DNA of 64,000 bases from Bacteroidia bacterium (GTDB taxonomy: Bacteria; Bacteroidota; Bacteroidia; SpSt-205), in the NCBI GenBank assembly GCA_026414975.1, contig JAOAHZ010000006.1, positions 156,446 to 220,445 on the forward strand. The letters are read 5' to 3'. Shown one piece after another: positions 38,891 to 49,068 of the stretch. A program made the translations under genes and the position numbers. A model generated the notes under the pieces. That model ran no database searches. It was not told the DNA's origin and saw nothing but the letters and a program-made list of their open reading frames with translations. Positions within the stretch are counted from its first letter, which is position 1, and the number at the start of each line of letters is the position of its first letter.

Positions 38891-40974
38891 AGCTTCGTAT
38901 GAGGTTGGGAGGCCATGTGTCTTTCAGCGAAGCGTTGTATCCCTTCTCGTAGAAACTGCTCATATTCTTTTACGTCCAGCGTAAAGCCCTTGGGAGGTAG
39001 AAGCGGCTCTAAGCTTGAATCCGTAATCACATAATAAGGTTGAGCTTGGACTTTGTATCGCGACTTTTCTAAATACAGCCATTTATCGCCGAGCGTGCGT
39101 AGCTTGTTGCCTTCTGGGGTTACTATCACGGAGTCTAACGCCGTAGCATCATCTACAAAAAGGGATACTAAGACGAACTCCTGCTGCATGAGCTCCTTAA
39201 TGATAGGAGAAGTCCATACGGTATTCTCTACTTGACGGCAGTTTGTACAGGTATGCCCGGTGAAGTCTATAAGGAGCGGCTTGCCTATTTGAGCAGCGTA
39301 AGCCCGAGCTTCGTCTAAGTCGTAGAATGCGCAAAAGTCGGGTGGGGTATATTTAGCCAGTTTATTGGCGTAACGACGGTTGGGAGGATACGGACAAGCG
39401 TTGGAGGTAGCCGAGATGCCCTTATTGCCTATTAGACGAACGCCCATCTCATCGTGAATAGGCGGCAGCAAACCTGAGAAGAGCTTTAGAGGAGCTCCCC
39501 AAAGGCCTGTAAATAGGTACAAAGCCAGCGCAAAGCAGCTCATGCTAAGAAGCAGTCGCCCCACCCCTATCTCCGAAGGCGCAGCGCCTTTGAGTGGGAC
39601 CTTCCCTAAGAGGTAGAGGGACAGAAAGAGAAGCAGGGTAATCCACAAAACGAGATATATCTCTCTGTCCAAGAGCCCTAAATGCCAGACAAGGTCTGCA
39701 TTACTAAGAAATTTGAGCGCTAAGGCTATCTCTAAGAAGCCGAGGGTTACCTTAAGGGTCTCCATCCATTCTCCGGAGCGGGGGAGTTTCTTGAGAAGTT
39801 GGGGCGTTCCTGCAAGCATGGTGAAAGGCAGAGCGAACGCCAATCCAAATCCCGTCATGCCGATTAAGGGTTCCCAAAAGCGTCCGCCCACCATATCTAT
39901 CATTAGCGTGCCTACCAAAGGACCAGTGCAAGAGAAGCTGACCAGAACCAGCGTAAGCGCCATAAAGAATATGCCGCCTATGCTCCTTGGGCTGGCATAT
40001 TTGCTCGCAGCTGTGCCCCAGCTTGCGGGAAGCGTGATGTCAAAAAGACCTAAAAAAGATAGCCCAAAAGCCAAGAGGATGAAGAAGAAAATGAGATTGA
40101 GCCAGGGATTTGTGGCTAAACTGTAAGCTGCGCTGGCCCCGAAAAGCAGCGTCAAAAAAAGCCCTACTATCCAGAAGATTAGCAAAATCGACAGACCATA
40201 CCACACAGCTAATAAGGGGAATCCCGTTCGTCCCTCGCTGGCTTTAGTAAAGTAGCTCACCGTGAGAGGTATCATCGGAAAGGTACAGGGTGTCAGTACT
40301 GCTGCTATGCCGAAGAGGAAGGCCTTGATAAATACCCACCATAAGGATTCCCGAGGTTTAGGTTGAGTCGAAGGCAGATGGGTGAAAACGGTGGAGTTAG
40401 GGGGTGGGGTAGGGCGAGACTCAGATGCGGATACAGTGTCGGGCAGAACGGTTGGATTAGCTGAGGGTGCAGGGGATTGACGAGGGGTTTGTTGAGCTGG
40501 AGGAACCGTTGAAGCGGATTGGGGGGAGACTGGGAGGGGCTTCACAGGGATCGTGATTTTGAAATCCTTAGTCTCGGTGTAACACTGCTCCTCATCGCAG
40601 TATTGGTAGCGGATGTAGCCCTCTACTTCGGCAGGGGCTCCTTCTACAAGGAAGCGCTGAATAAAGGTCGCTTCCCCCTTGTAGTAATAAACCTTCGTCT
40701 CAAAAATCTCGTCGTATTTCTCTATGAGCGTTCCCCTTTCTATGATACCCCCGATAGGGCGCACGCTGCGTTTCTTCTCTATGACGATTTGGGTAGGAAG
40801 GTTGGCGGGCTTTTCTGTGGCTCGGCTTGAATACAAATGGTAGGGGGGAGGTATCTGAGACCTTAGGACAAGCGCTATCGTATCCCCCACTTTAGCGGGC
40901 GAGGGGCCTTCCGTAGCAATACTCCAAGAAAGCACCACCTGCAGCCAGATTGCCCCCCATCCTATTTCCATCAT
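38887..40974 (-). CDS. dsbD: thiol:disulfide interchange protein DsbD family
   Basis: N-terminal DsbD-alpha-like domain, TM core AAVLTPCTFPMIPLTVSYF, thioredoxin-like DFTGHTCTNCRQVENTVW. Confidence 0.9.
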   Translation of the reverse strand: MMEIGWGAIWLQVVLSWSIATEGPSPAKVGDTIALVLRSQIPPPYHLYSSRATEKPANLPTQIVIEKKRSVRPIGGIIERGTLIEKYDEIFETKVYYYKGEATFIQRFLVEGAPAEVEGYIRYQYCDEEQCYTETKDFKITIPVKPLPVSPQSASTVPPAQQTPRQSPAPSANPTVLPDTVSASESRPTPPPNSTVFTHLPSTQPKPRESLWWVFIKAFLFGIAAVLTPCTFPMIPLTVSYFTKASEGRTGFPLLAVWYGLSILLIFWIVGLFLTLLFGASAAYSLATNPWLNLIFFFILLAFGLSFLGLFDITLPASWGTAASKYASPRSIGGIFFMALTLVLVSFSCTGPLVGTLMIDMVGGRFWEPLIGMTGFGLAFALPFTMLAGTPQLLKKLPRSGEWMETLKVTLGFLEIALALKFLSNADLVWHLGLLDREIYLVLWITLLLFLSLYLLGKVPLKGAAPSEIGVGRLLLSMSCFALALYLFTGLWGAPLKLFSGLLPPIHDEMGVRLIGNKGISATSNACPYPPNRRYANKLAKYTPPDFCAFYDLDEARAYAAQIGKPLLIDFTGHTCTNCRQVENTVWTSPIIKELMQQEFVLVSLFVDDATALDSVIVTPEGNKLRTLGDKWLYLEKSRYKVQAQPYYVITDSSLEPLLPPKGFTLDVKEYEQFLREGIQRFAERHMASQPHTKL

Positions 40975-41133
40975 AACCTCTACAAAGTTACAAAAGCTAA
41001 GGGCTCTATCATTGGCAGCGAGACTTGGTGGAGGGGATGCTCTAAATCTATCCTCTTCAAGGGTAGGCCTCGGTAGCATGAGCTTGCCATTATTTCATAT
41101 CGGTCTAATCCAGAGAAGGGCTAACTTCGGTGT

Positions 41134-42123
41134 ATGTGGGAATGGGTACGGAGCTTGCCTGCTGATCTACAGGCGGGTGTAGAAGCCCCAGCTATAACCT
41201 TAGAAGGGGGGCCTTACACGGCTATAGTTACGATAGGGATGGGAGGTTCAGCTTTCGGAGCAGAAGTGGTGCGCGCATGGAGTCGTCGGCATTTGGCTGT
41301 GCCTTGGGAGATTATTCGGGACTACCGTTTGCCTGCTTGGGTAGGAAAGCATACGCTTGTATTAGCTGCTTCTTATTCGGGTACGACAGAGGAAACCTTA
41401 GAAGGTGTAGAAGAGGCGCTGAGGCGTAATGCACCTGTCGTTGGGTTAGCCAGTGGGGGCATACTACGAGCGTGGGGAGAGAATGGTCGGCTGAAAGGGT
41501 TTATCCCCTTACCTGCAGGTCGCCCACCCCGAGGGGCCGCCCCCCTTTCTATGATGGCTCAGTTTCGCCTTTTAGAAGGCTTAGGGCTCATACCCTCCCT
41601 CTGGCGGGAGGAAATCCGCGCTCTTTTCCCTTTGATTCTCGGACCCGCTCAGCCCGATAATAGCGCTCTCAAAGCTCTTAGCGAGCAGTGGCAGCATCAC
41701 TTGATTGTCATCTATGCCCCATCCGAATATGAATGCATCGCTTTGCGCGCTCGTCAGCAGATTCAAGAAAATGCCAAGCATCTTGCTTGGCATCATGTAG
41801 TACCCGAGATGAACCATAACGAAATCGTCGGCTTGGAGTATCCCGCTCCACTGAGCGATAAAGTCGCTGTATGGCTTTTGGAGGGTAGTCATACTCATCC
41901 TCGCAATCGGCTTCGCATGCGCTTTATGGAAGGTATCCTTCAAGAGCGTGGGCTACCCTATGCTCGGTGGCAAGCCCCCGAATCGCCGTATTTGGCCGAG
42001 CTCTTGTGGCTTTTTTACTCTGTGGATATCTTCTCCGTTTATTTGGCGGAGCAACACGCCGTAGACCCCACCCCTGTTCCTATCATAGACCGACTCAAGG
42101 CTCATCTTGCTGCCCAAGCCTGA
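41134..42123 (+). CDS. bifunctional phosphoglucose/phosphomannose isomerase
   Basis: SIS-domain motifs TIGMGGSAFGAEVVRAW, AASYSGTTEETLEGVEEALRR, PEMNHNEIVGLEYP. Confidence 0.88.
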   Translation: MWEWVRSLPADLQAGVEAPAITLEGGPYTAIVTIGMGGSAFGAEVVRAWSRRHLAVPWEIIRDYRLPAWVGKHTLVLAASYSGTTEETLEGVEEALRRNAPVVGLASGGILRAWGENGRLKGFIPLPAGRPPRGAAPLSMMAQFRLLEGLGLIPSLWREEIRALFPLILGPAQPDNSALKALSEQWQHHLIVIYAPSEYECIALRARQQIQENAKHLAWHHVVPEMNHNEIVGLEYPAPLSDKVAVWLLEGSHTHPRNRLRMRFMEGILQERGLPYARWQAPESPYLAELLWLFYSVDIFSVYLAEQHAVDPTPVPIIDRLKAHLAAQA

Positions 42124-43099
42124 AATCCTATTACGCTGGACCTTAGGGGGGGCCTTTGTCGTCTTGCTTCTCAAGACCCTAGCGTATGCGGTTGGGGGTA
42201 GCGCAGGTTTTTTCTCTGATGCTGGGGAAAGCCTCATAAATGTACTCACCGCTTTACTGGGTCTGTATGGGATACAATGGACCCGGCGCCCTCGCGATAG
42301 AGAACATCCCTACGGACACGGGAAGGGCGATGCTTTAGTCGGTGCTCTCCAAGCAATTATTGTCATGGCAACCGCTGCAGGCTTAGCTTTTACTATTCTC
42401 ACGGGAGGGTACATACCAGCTCAGAGCCACGCTGTCCGTGAAGTTTTCTTTCTACAAGGGGGCGCTATGAGCCTTAACTTAGGGTTAGCCTTCCTTTTGT
42501 GGCGGAACGGTCGCCGGTACAGCTCCACCATTTTACGGGCTGAGAGCCTGCACCTTTTGGGCGATGTGGCGACTTCATTTGTGGTACTGCTGAATTTCTT
42601 AGGGCTTCGATGGGGGCTCCCCGAGATAGTAGATAAGAGCGTAGGGTTAGGCGTGGTTATAATCGTAGGGTATGGGTCTCTGCGTATTTTACGGGAGACG
42701 ACAGCTACGCTCATGGACACTCAGGACCCGCGCCTACTTGAGCGTCTCGCTGCAGCCCTACAAGCTCATCGGAGACCCGAATGGATAGACCTTCATAACG
42801 TTCGGATTCAGCGGTACGGACGCGCTCTGCACGTAGATGGACATGTAACCCTTCCTTGGTATTGGAGCTTGGAAAAAGCTCATGAAGCGATGAAAACTTT
42901 GGAGGAAGTGCTTCGAGGAGAGCTGGATACTGAGGTGGAGTTCTTCTGGCATATGGACCCCTGTGAACCTATTTGCTGTTCATTCTGTGAGATACAGGAT
43001 TGTCCTTATCGTCAAGCGGTGTTTGAGAAACGGCGAACTGTAACCCCTGAAAGTCTATTTGTAAATCAGAAAGGGTGGCAGCCTGACTCAGCGCATTAG
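42107..43099 (+). CDS. cation diffusion facilitator (CDF) transporter with Cys-rich C-terminal tail
   Basis: FFSDAGESLINVLTALLGLYGIQ, REHPYGHGKGDALVGALQAIIV; tail DPCEPICCSFCEIQDCPYRQ. Confidence 0.92.
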   Translation: MLPKPEILLRWTLGGAFVVLLLKTLAYAVGGSAGFFSDAGESLINVLTALLGLYGIQWTRRPRDREHPYGHGKGDALVGALQAIIVMATAAGLAFTILTGGYIPAQSHAVREVFFLQGGAMSLNLGLAFLLWRNGRRYSSTILRAESLHLLGDVATSFVVLLNFLGLRWGLPEIVDKSVGLGVVIIVGYGSLRILRETTATLMDTQDPRLLERLAAALQAHRRPEWIDLHNVRIQRYGRALHVDGHVTLPWYWSLEKAHEAMKTLEEVLRGELDTEVEFFWHMDPCEPICCSFCEIQDCPYRQAVFEKRRTVTPESLFVNQKGWQPDSAH

Positions 43100-43645
43100 C
43101 GTATGGAACCCTACATATCCTAACCCCCCTATTACCCCTAACCCCGCTCCCCTCCCTATTTCTTGGATTGAATGGGCTCCTTCTCTATATCGCAAGTAGG
43201 CTACCGCTCCCATTGCAAGAGCTAAGAGCCCAGCGTATTCAGGGTAGTCCAGTCCGTAGCCCAGGTAAAATCCACATAGCCCCCCCCACCCATACACATG
43301 AAAAGAATACTCTCTCCACCAGTGCAGAACAAAGCCCCAGAAGCTCATCCAAAAAAAGAAGCTGAGCCATAAATACAAGATCGGTTCTGTAACAGCGCTC
43401 CACATCCCCCCAATCGCTATAAGATGCCACAGTAGTAGGAAGCGCCTTCCTGAGCCTAGCAAAACCAGTATATCTCGCTCCTTAGCTTGTACCCACGCAT
43501 ATAGGAGACCAGAGATGCCAACTAAAATGCCAAAGCTAGCAAGCATCCATCCGATTTGCCAGCGACTCCAGTAGACAATCCAGCTTGCCTCTACGATAAC
43601 AGGGTGTGTAACGATGGACAAGAAGCGAGAGAGCTTTCTTACCAT
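43088..43645 (-). CDS. hypothetical integral membrane protein
   Basis: 185 aa, multiple TM segments. Confidence 0.65.
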   Translation of the reverse strand: MVRKLSRFLSIVTHPVIVEASWIVYWSRWQIGWMLASFGILVGISGLLYAWVQAKERDILVLLGSGRRFLLLWHLIAIGGMWSAVTEPILYLWLSFFFWMSFWGFVLHWWREYSFHVYGWGGLCGFYLGYGLDYPEYAGLLALAMGAVAYLRYREGAHSIQEIGRGAGLGVIGGLGYVGFHTLMR

Positions 43646-44196
43646 CGTAGTGCAAGAAGGAAGCCGTTGGGCATAACCTGAGTATATATTGTAAAGCCCT
43701 TCAAATGAGCATCGGCATAAGCCTCACCAATCTGAAGTCCATACCCAACTAAAAACATAAGCAAAAACACATCTCTGTCCTGTCGGTAGCTTTCTCGGAG
43801 AGAGCGTAAGTTTTCTGGACGCAAAGGCGGCAGAGGATTAGCCCCCTGCATAGCTTCCAAATACGCTTGGCGATAGAAGAGGTACTGGCGGTGGTTCTGA
43901 TAAGCTAAGTAGCCCGTGATTCCTAATGCACCCCAAATAATAGGGGCTTTCCAGTAGGAGCGATTGTAAATCTGTCCTGCGCCAGGTAAGATAGCGCTGA
44001 ATAGAGCGGATAGACGAGGCTTAGGAAGCCATAGGGTATCCTTATCAGGAAGGTGATTTCGTTGAGGAAGGCTTTCTCGTGAAATGATCACGGGGGGGAG
44101 GGTCGGATGTTTCTCATAAGAGTTCATGCCGAGGGGGATAAGAAGCGTTCTCATGAGGGTATCGCCTATCCAGAGCCCATGGATGAGCGAGTACAT
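43639..44196 (-). CDS. DUF5683-type protein
   Basis: LSALFSAILPGAGQIYNRSYWKAPIIWGALG motif. Confidence 0.7.
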   Translation of the reverse strand: MYSLIHGLWIGDTLMRTLLIPLGMNSYEKHPTLPPVIISRESLPQRNHLPDKDTLWLPKPRLSALFSAILPGAGQIYNRSYWKAPIIWGALGITGYLAYQNHRQYLFYRQAYLEAMQGANPLPPLRPENLRSLRESYRQDRDVFLLMFLVGYGLQIGEAYADAHLKGFTIYTQVMPNGFLLALRW

Positions 44197-44311
44197 AGGG
44201 CTAAAGTAAAGCACGATAGCTTGCCCATGGGTTAGTCCTTAGGCTTGTAGAAGAAGGCATTCCGTTGAGCCGCAAGCTGCATAAAGGCGAGCTGACTCAT
44301 CTTTGCATGAC

Positions 44312-45412
44312 ATGGCACTTGCCTGTGGTATCGTAGGCTTACCCAATGTAGGAAAATCTACCCTATTCAATGCCCTCTCTGGCACGGCATTGGCTGCCGC
44401 TGCGAACTATCCTTTCTGCACGATTGAACCCAATAAAGCCATTTTGCCCGTTCCCGACCCTCGTTTAGAGGCCTTAGCGCGTTTTTTTCCAACAGCTCAG
44501 GTTACACCCACTACCCTAACTGTCGTAGATATTGCTGGGCTTGTTCGAGGGGCGCATGCGGGTCAGGGCCTTGGCAATCAGTTTTTGTCTCATATCCGTG
44601 AAGTTCAGGCTATTTTACATGTACTGCGCTGCTTTGAGGACCCCCACATTGTCCACGTAGAGGGCAGTACAAATCCCATCCGAGATAAGGAAATCGTGGA
44701 TCTGGAGCTGCAGCTGAAGGATTTAGAGACGCTGAGCCGAGTTATCTCTCGGGTGGAACGCGAAGCTCGCCTTGCCTCTAATAAGGAAGCTCAGAAGCAC
44801 TTGGAGACGCTAAACCGAGCTGAAGCTCACCTTTCAAGGGGTCAGAATCTTCGGACATTAGAGTTATCCTTGGAGGAGCATGCTTATTTGCGCTCATTAG
44901 GCCTGCTGACCTTGAAGCCTGTACTTTATATCGCTAATGTTGATGAAGGCAGCCTTCCCCACGGGAATCAGCATAGCCAAACTGTGGCTGAAATCGCCCG
45001 CCAAGAAGGAGCTTTATGTCTGACCTTGTGTGCTACTTTGGAAGCTCAGCTAGTGACCCTATCGCCTGAGGAACGGAAGGACTTCTTAGGCCTTTATGGA
45101 TTGGAGGCGCCAGCGCTGCCTAAGCTCATACAAGCAGCGTATGCTCTGTTGGGGCTTATCACGTTTTTCACAGCCGGGCCTAAAGAGGTCCGAGCTTGGA
45201 CGGTTCCTAAAGGAACCTCTGCCCCTAAAGCGGCGGGAGAGATTCATTCGGATATGGAGCGAGGGTTTATCCGAGCGGAAGTAATAGCTTGGGAAGATTA
45301 TATCGCCTGTGGCGGCGAAGAAGGCGCCAAGGCCACAGGTAGAATGCGTTTAGAAGGGAAGGAATACCTCATTCAAGATGGAGATGTGGTGTATTTTCGC
45401 TTTGCTGTGTAA
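44312..45412 (+). CDS. ychF: redox-regulated ATPase YchF
   Basis: GIVGLPNVGKSTLFNALSG, FCTIEPN, C-terminal TGS domain; the track TTG start is replaced by the in-frame ATG. Confidence 0.95.
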   Translation: MALACGIVGLPNVGKSTLFNALSGTALAAAANYPFCTIEPNKAILPVPDPRLEALARFFPTAQVTPTTLTVVDIAGLVRGAHAGQGLGNQFLSHIREVQAILHVLRCFEDPHIVHVEGSTNPIRDKEIVDLELQLKDLETLSRVISRVEREARLASNKEAQKHLETLNRAEAHLSRGQNLRTLELSLEEHAYLRSLGLLTLKPVLYIANVDEGSLPHGNQHSQTVAEIARQEGALCLTLCATLEAQLVTLSPEERKDFLGLYGLEAPALPKLIQAAYALLGLITFFTAGPKEVRAWTVPKGTSAPKAAGEIHSDMERGFIRAEVIAWEDYIACGGEEGAKATGRMRLEGKEYLIQDGDVVYFRFAV

Positions 45413-45672
45413 AGCGAGTCTGGGACAGGAAACTTGAGCGGCAGTCTTTAGCTGCGTCAAGTGACTGTAGTTTCCCGCTCTCGGGAGGCAAAGTGAGTTC
45501 TGACAAGTAAGGAAGTTTGAGCTTTGGGATGGACTCCTTACCCCAACACCAGCCTCGCAGCGAATATGAAGCAAAACCAGTGTGTAAGCCCTTTCCGCCC
45601 TACTTTGCTTCCGACCCCTTGCCTCATTGGGCTCCTATGATGTCGTAGAAACAAGCGCCTGAAGCCTCAGAA

Positions 45673-46335
45673 TCAGCTCGCTTGTGAAGCCGAGTTGTCC
45701 GTGAGTCCAACATACAATCCCGCCCCAGCTATCAGCGTGACTGGGGTAGTAATCAAAAGCCCTATCCCGCAGACCAGCCCACCTAAGAAGTTGATAAAGA
45801 GAGCAAGGAGCAGAAATCCTAAGACAGTTCCTCCCTGGTTCAGGGAGAGAGTAAGGGCTTGCTGCAGAGCAGTTATCACACCTAAGTCTTTATCCACAAT
45901 CAAGTAGGGGTAGGCGAAAAATAAAAAGGTCATGGCTACCCCAGCTAACATCCCAAGTCCAAGGCTGAGATATAGGTTGGTTGTCAAGCTATAGAAGCCA
46001 CCTGTATCAAAGGCTCCTATAACCGAAAATCCCGAAAGCACGGTGACGATTAGCAGGGCGGGAAAGGCCACTATAATAGCTCCCGCTGCGACTTTGAGGT
46101 AGGTGAGGAAATCCTTCGGAAAGATTTCCTCAAAGGAGAATCTCTCCACGCTCCGCCATGCTTTTAGCCCATAGCATACAAAGACTGCTTGGATTAGGAG
46201 GTTTGCTAACGACCCAAGGTAAGGGATGAGTGACAGTACAATGCTGATCAGCAAAAGAAGTAAGCCCCAGAGCCAGTGAATCCTAAATCGTTCCCAAGCT
46301 GTCTTGAATAAGTCGGAAATAGATAGGTTTGACAT
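45673..46335 (-). CDS. hypothetical membrane protein
   Basis: 220 aa, about six TM segments; TACCTTTG 4 nt before ATG. Confidence 0.75.
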   Translation of the reverse strand: MSNLSISDLFKTAWERFRIHWLWGLLLLLISIVLSLIPYLGSLANLLIQAVFVCYGLKAWRSVERFSFEEIFPKDFLTYLKVAAGAIIVAFPALLIVTVLSGFSVIGAFDTGGFYSLTTNLYLSLGLGMLAGVAMTFLFFAYPYLIVDKDLGVITALQQALTLSLNQGGTVLGFLLLALFINFLGGLVCGIGLLITTPVTLIAGAGLYVGLTDNSASQAS

Positions 46336-46352
46336 GCCTCAAAGGTACTGAA

Positions 46353-47483
46353 TTACTCATCAAGATGCATCCGAGGTTCGTTGGATAATCTGTGAATTAT
46401 GCTCTCTTTCCAAGAATGAAATGTATCGGATAGGATATGATGACGAATCTGTTCCATGAGCTCCAGAAAAAAGGTCAGATTAGCGGCGGTGGCGATGGTC
46501 TGAGCGAGGGGGTCTTCTATCCGAAAGAGATGGTGAAGGTAGGCTCGGGTGTAGCCCCAAGGGGGCAGAGGCGTAAAGTCGGATTTGTAGCGGGCATTTC
46601 TAATGTGAAGGATGCCGTCCCAGGTATAGAGCCGTCCATGGCGAGCATTTCGAGTCGGAAGGACACAATCCATGAGGTCCATCCCAGCGGCTACAGCCTC
46701 TAAGATATCTAACGGTGTGCCTAATCCCATGACGTAGCGAGGCTTGTCTGGAGGTAGAAGTTTGCCCATTAGGTGCAATATGGGCCGTCTTAGTTCGGCT
46801 GGCTCACCTACAGCTAAGCCCCCTACAGCCCAACCCTCAAAATTCCATTCTCTAAGTGCTTCGTAGCTAAATCGACGCAAATCCACCTCTACCCCACCTT
46901 GGACGATACCAAACTGCATGACGGGGTAGTTATAGGCCGTAGGATTTTCCATGAAGGCACGTCGGGCTCGCCCAGCCCACGTATGCGTCAGCTCCAAGGC
47001 CTCACGCATGATCCTTGCACTGGCTGGATAGGGAGGACATACATCTAAGACCATTTGAATGTCTGAGCCGATGCTGCGCTGAATAGAAACAACGCTTTCT
47101 GGCGTAAGCAAATGAGAGGAACCGTCTATATGAGACTTGAAGATAACACCCTCTATGCCCAGACGCCTATGGCTTGCCAGACTAAACACTTGATAACCTC
47201 CACTATCTGTGAGAATGGGCTTAGTCCAGCCCATAAATCGGTGTAGTCCTCCCGCTGCCTCTAAGACAGAAGTACCTGGTCGTAGATAGAGGTGATAGGT
47301 ATTGGAGAGCAGAATGGAGGCTTTATCTAACAAGTGGCCGGGAAAGGCCCGAAGGCTCCCGTGTGTAGCTACAGGCATAAAGGCGGGGGTTGGTACGCGC
47401 CCATGAGCGGTGTAAAGCCATCCCGCTCTCGCTTCACCTTCTACTTTGACGACGCAGAAGCCAGGGTGTGTATCCAACGCCAA
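46353..47483 (-). CDS. tgt: queuine tRNA-ribosyltransferase
   Basis: TPAFMPVATHGSLRA, LTDSGGYQVFSLA, GLAVGEPAELRRPIL, VMGLGTPLDILEAVAAGMDLMDCVLPTRNARHG. Confidence 0.96.
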   Translation of the reverse strand: MALDTHPGFCVVKVEGEARAGWLYTAHGRVPTPAFMPVATHGSLRAFPGHLLDKASILLSNTYHLYLRPGTSVLEAAGGLHRFMGWTKPILTDSGGYQVFSLASHRRLGIEGVIFKSHIDGSSHLLTPESVVSIQRSIGSDIQMVLDVCPPYPASARIMREALELTHTWAGRARRAFMENPTAYNYPVMQFGIVQGGVEVDLRRFSYEALREWNFEGWAVGGLAVGEPAELRRPILHLMGKLLPPDKPRYVMGLGTPLDILEAVAAGMDLMDCVLPTRNARHGRLYTWDGILHIRNARYKSDFTPLPPWGYTRAYLHHLFRIEDPLAQTIATAANLTFFLELMEQIRHHILSDTFHSWKESIIHRLSNEPRMHLDE

Positions 47484-47887
47484 GTGAGTTTTTTGGCCTC
47501 TGGATGGGCGATCATTTCGCTGAGAGAGGGGAGAATATATAAGTACGGCCCTTGGCGAGGAAAGGTTTGAGGGGGACTCAGGGGCTGACCTGTGAGAGGG
47601 TCATAAACGCCTGTCTTTTTGTCTGGCAAAAGTTGGCCCAAAACCCACAAAACTGGTTCTGCAAACAGAGATAGGTGCTGGGAGGTCAGGACGGTTCGGA
47701 CTACAACAAGCGTTGCCTCTTTCTTCTGAAGCCCGATTGAGGTGACAACCTTTTCCAGAAGCTCTAGGGCTTCGGGAGTAGAATCCTCTTGAGAGAAAAA
47801 CACAGCTATGTGCCCCCGTCCAGCTTGAATAACTCGGAGAGGGGGAGCTATAGGCCACCGATACGGACCGAGGTACAGAGAGCCCAT
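47441..47887 (-). CDS. hypothetical protein
   Basis: 148-aa ORF overlapping both neighbours; same operon as tgt. Confidence 0.55.
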   Translation of the reverse strand: MGSLYLGPYRWPIAPPLRVIQAGRGHIAVFFSQEDSTPEALELLEKVVTSIGLQKKEATLVVVRTVLTSQHLSLFAEPVLWVLGQLLPDKKTGVYDPLTGQPLSPPQTFPRQGPYLYILPSLSEMIAHPEAKKLTWRWIHTLASASSK

Positions 47888-49068
47888 GTATCTAAGGCTT
47901 TCTGAACAATCACTTCAGCTAAGGCGAGAGAAGCGGTCGCTGCTGGCGATGGAGCATTTAGAACATGTAAGCTACGAGCCTGGGTAACGAAATAGAAGTC
48001 ATCCCAGAACTTACCATCTCGGGCAAGGGCCAAAGCACGAATCCCCGATCGCCCGGGTATCAAGTCCTCCTCCTGAAGGGATGGGACTAAGCGCTGCACG
48101 CTTCGCCAAAATAACCGTTTGGAAAAAGCCCTACGATACTCCTCTAATCCCTCCCGCCAGTGCTGGATGAAGAAGCGCCATGTTCCGCTGAAAGTCAAAG
48201 CCTCTAAGGTGTCTCTTAGAGAGAAACCTGTGCGCGTATAGACCTCTCTAGCCCAAGCGAATACGGCATTAGGTCCGGCTTCTACGCTTCCATCCGTCAT
48301 ACGTGTTAGGTGTACCCCTAAGACTGGGTAGGTGGGATGGGGGAGGGGATAGATGAGATGTCGTACTTTCCAGCGGGCCTCAGGGCGCAGTTCGTAGTAA
48401 TCCCCTCGGAAAGGAACAATTCTTAGTGGCGGGCTTAGGCCATCTAATCGGGCTAACCGATCAGCCTGCAGACCCGCACAAGCGATCAGGAACTTCGTTT
48501 CATAGCTCCCTCGAGATGTATGAATAACGTAGCCGCGGGCATGCGATTTGAGAGAGATAACCTCGGCTTCGTATATGACCTCGGCCTCGCTTAGGCTCAA
48601 AAGACGCTGAGTTAGCATACGATAGTCTATGATGCCTGTTACGGGGACATGAATAGCCCCTATACCTCGGGCTTCAGGCTCATAAGCCTGAATCTCTTCG
48701 GGACCGAGCAGGCGGATACCAGGGATACCATTTTGGAGGCCGCGCTCGTAGACCGCTTGGAGCCGAGACTGTTCGGCTGGGCTCGTAGCGAGAATGAGCT
48801 TACCACAGCGCTCGTGCGGAATCTTCTGAGAAGCTGCAAACTCATATAGCTTTTCACGCCCTTGAGCACATAGGCGAGCCTTGAGAGAACCCGGCTTATA
48901 GTAAATCCCTGAGTGAATCACACCAGAGTTGCGTCCGCTCTGGTGGAAAGCTGGAGATTTTTCCTTTTCTAAGACCAATAGACGGGCTTCAGGTCGCACT
49001 TGGCGTAGTCGGTGCGCTACGGCGGCCCCTACCACTCCTGCGCCTATTACAGTTATGTCGTATACCAT
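47848..49068 (-). CDS. lhgO: L-2-hydroxyglutarate oxidase (FAD-dependent)
   Basis: ITVIGAGVVGAAVAHRLRQ, FHQSGRNSGVIHSGIYYKPGSLKA, CGKLILAT. Confidence 0.9.
   Translation of the reverse strand: MVYDITVIGAGVVGAAVAHRLRQVRPEARLLVLEKEKSPAFHQSGRNSGVIHSGIYYKPGSLKARLCAQGREKLYEFAASQKIPHERCGKLILATSPAEQSRLQAVYERGLQNGIPGIRLLGPEEIQAYEPEARGIGAIHVPVTGIIDYRMLTQRLLSLSEAEVIYEAEVISLKSHARGYVIHTSRGSYETKFLIACAGLQADRLARLDGLSPPLRIVPFRGDYYELRPEARWKVRHLIYPLPHPTYPVLGVHLTRMTDGSVEAGPNAVFAWAREVYTRTGFSLRDTLEALTFSGTWRFFIQHWREGLEEYRRAFSKRLFWRSVQRLVPSLQEEDLIPGRSGIRALALARDGKFWDDFYFVTQARSLHVLNAPSPAATASLALAEVIVQKALDTWALCTSVRIGGL

Noticed and set aside
39713-40126. 137-aa plus-strand ORF opposite dsbD (and similar ORFs opposite sigma-54 regulator and OmpA genes)
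   Set aside because: Low-complexity basic antisense translations of conserved membrane or ATPase genes; no independent promoter or family evidence.
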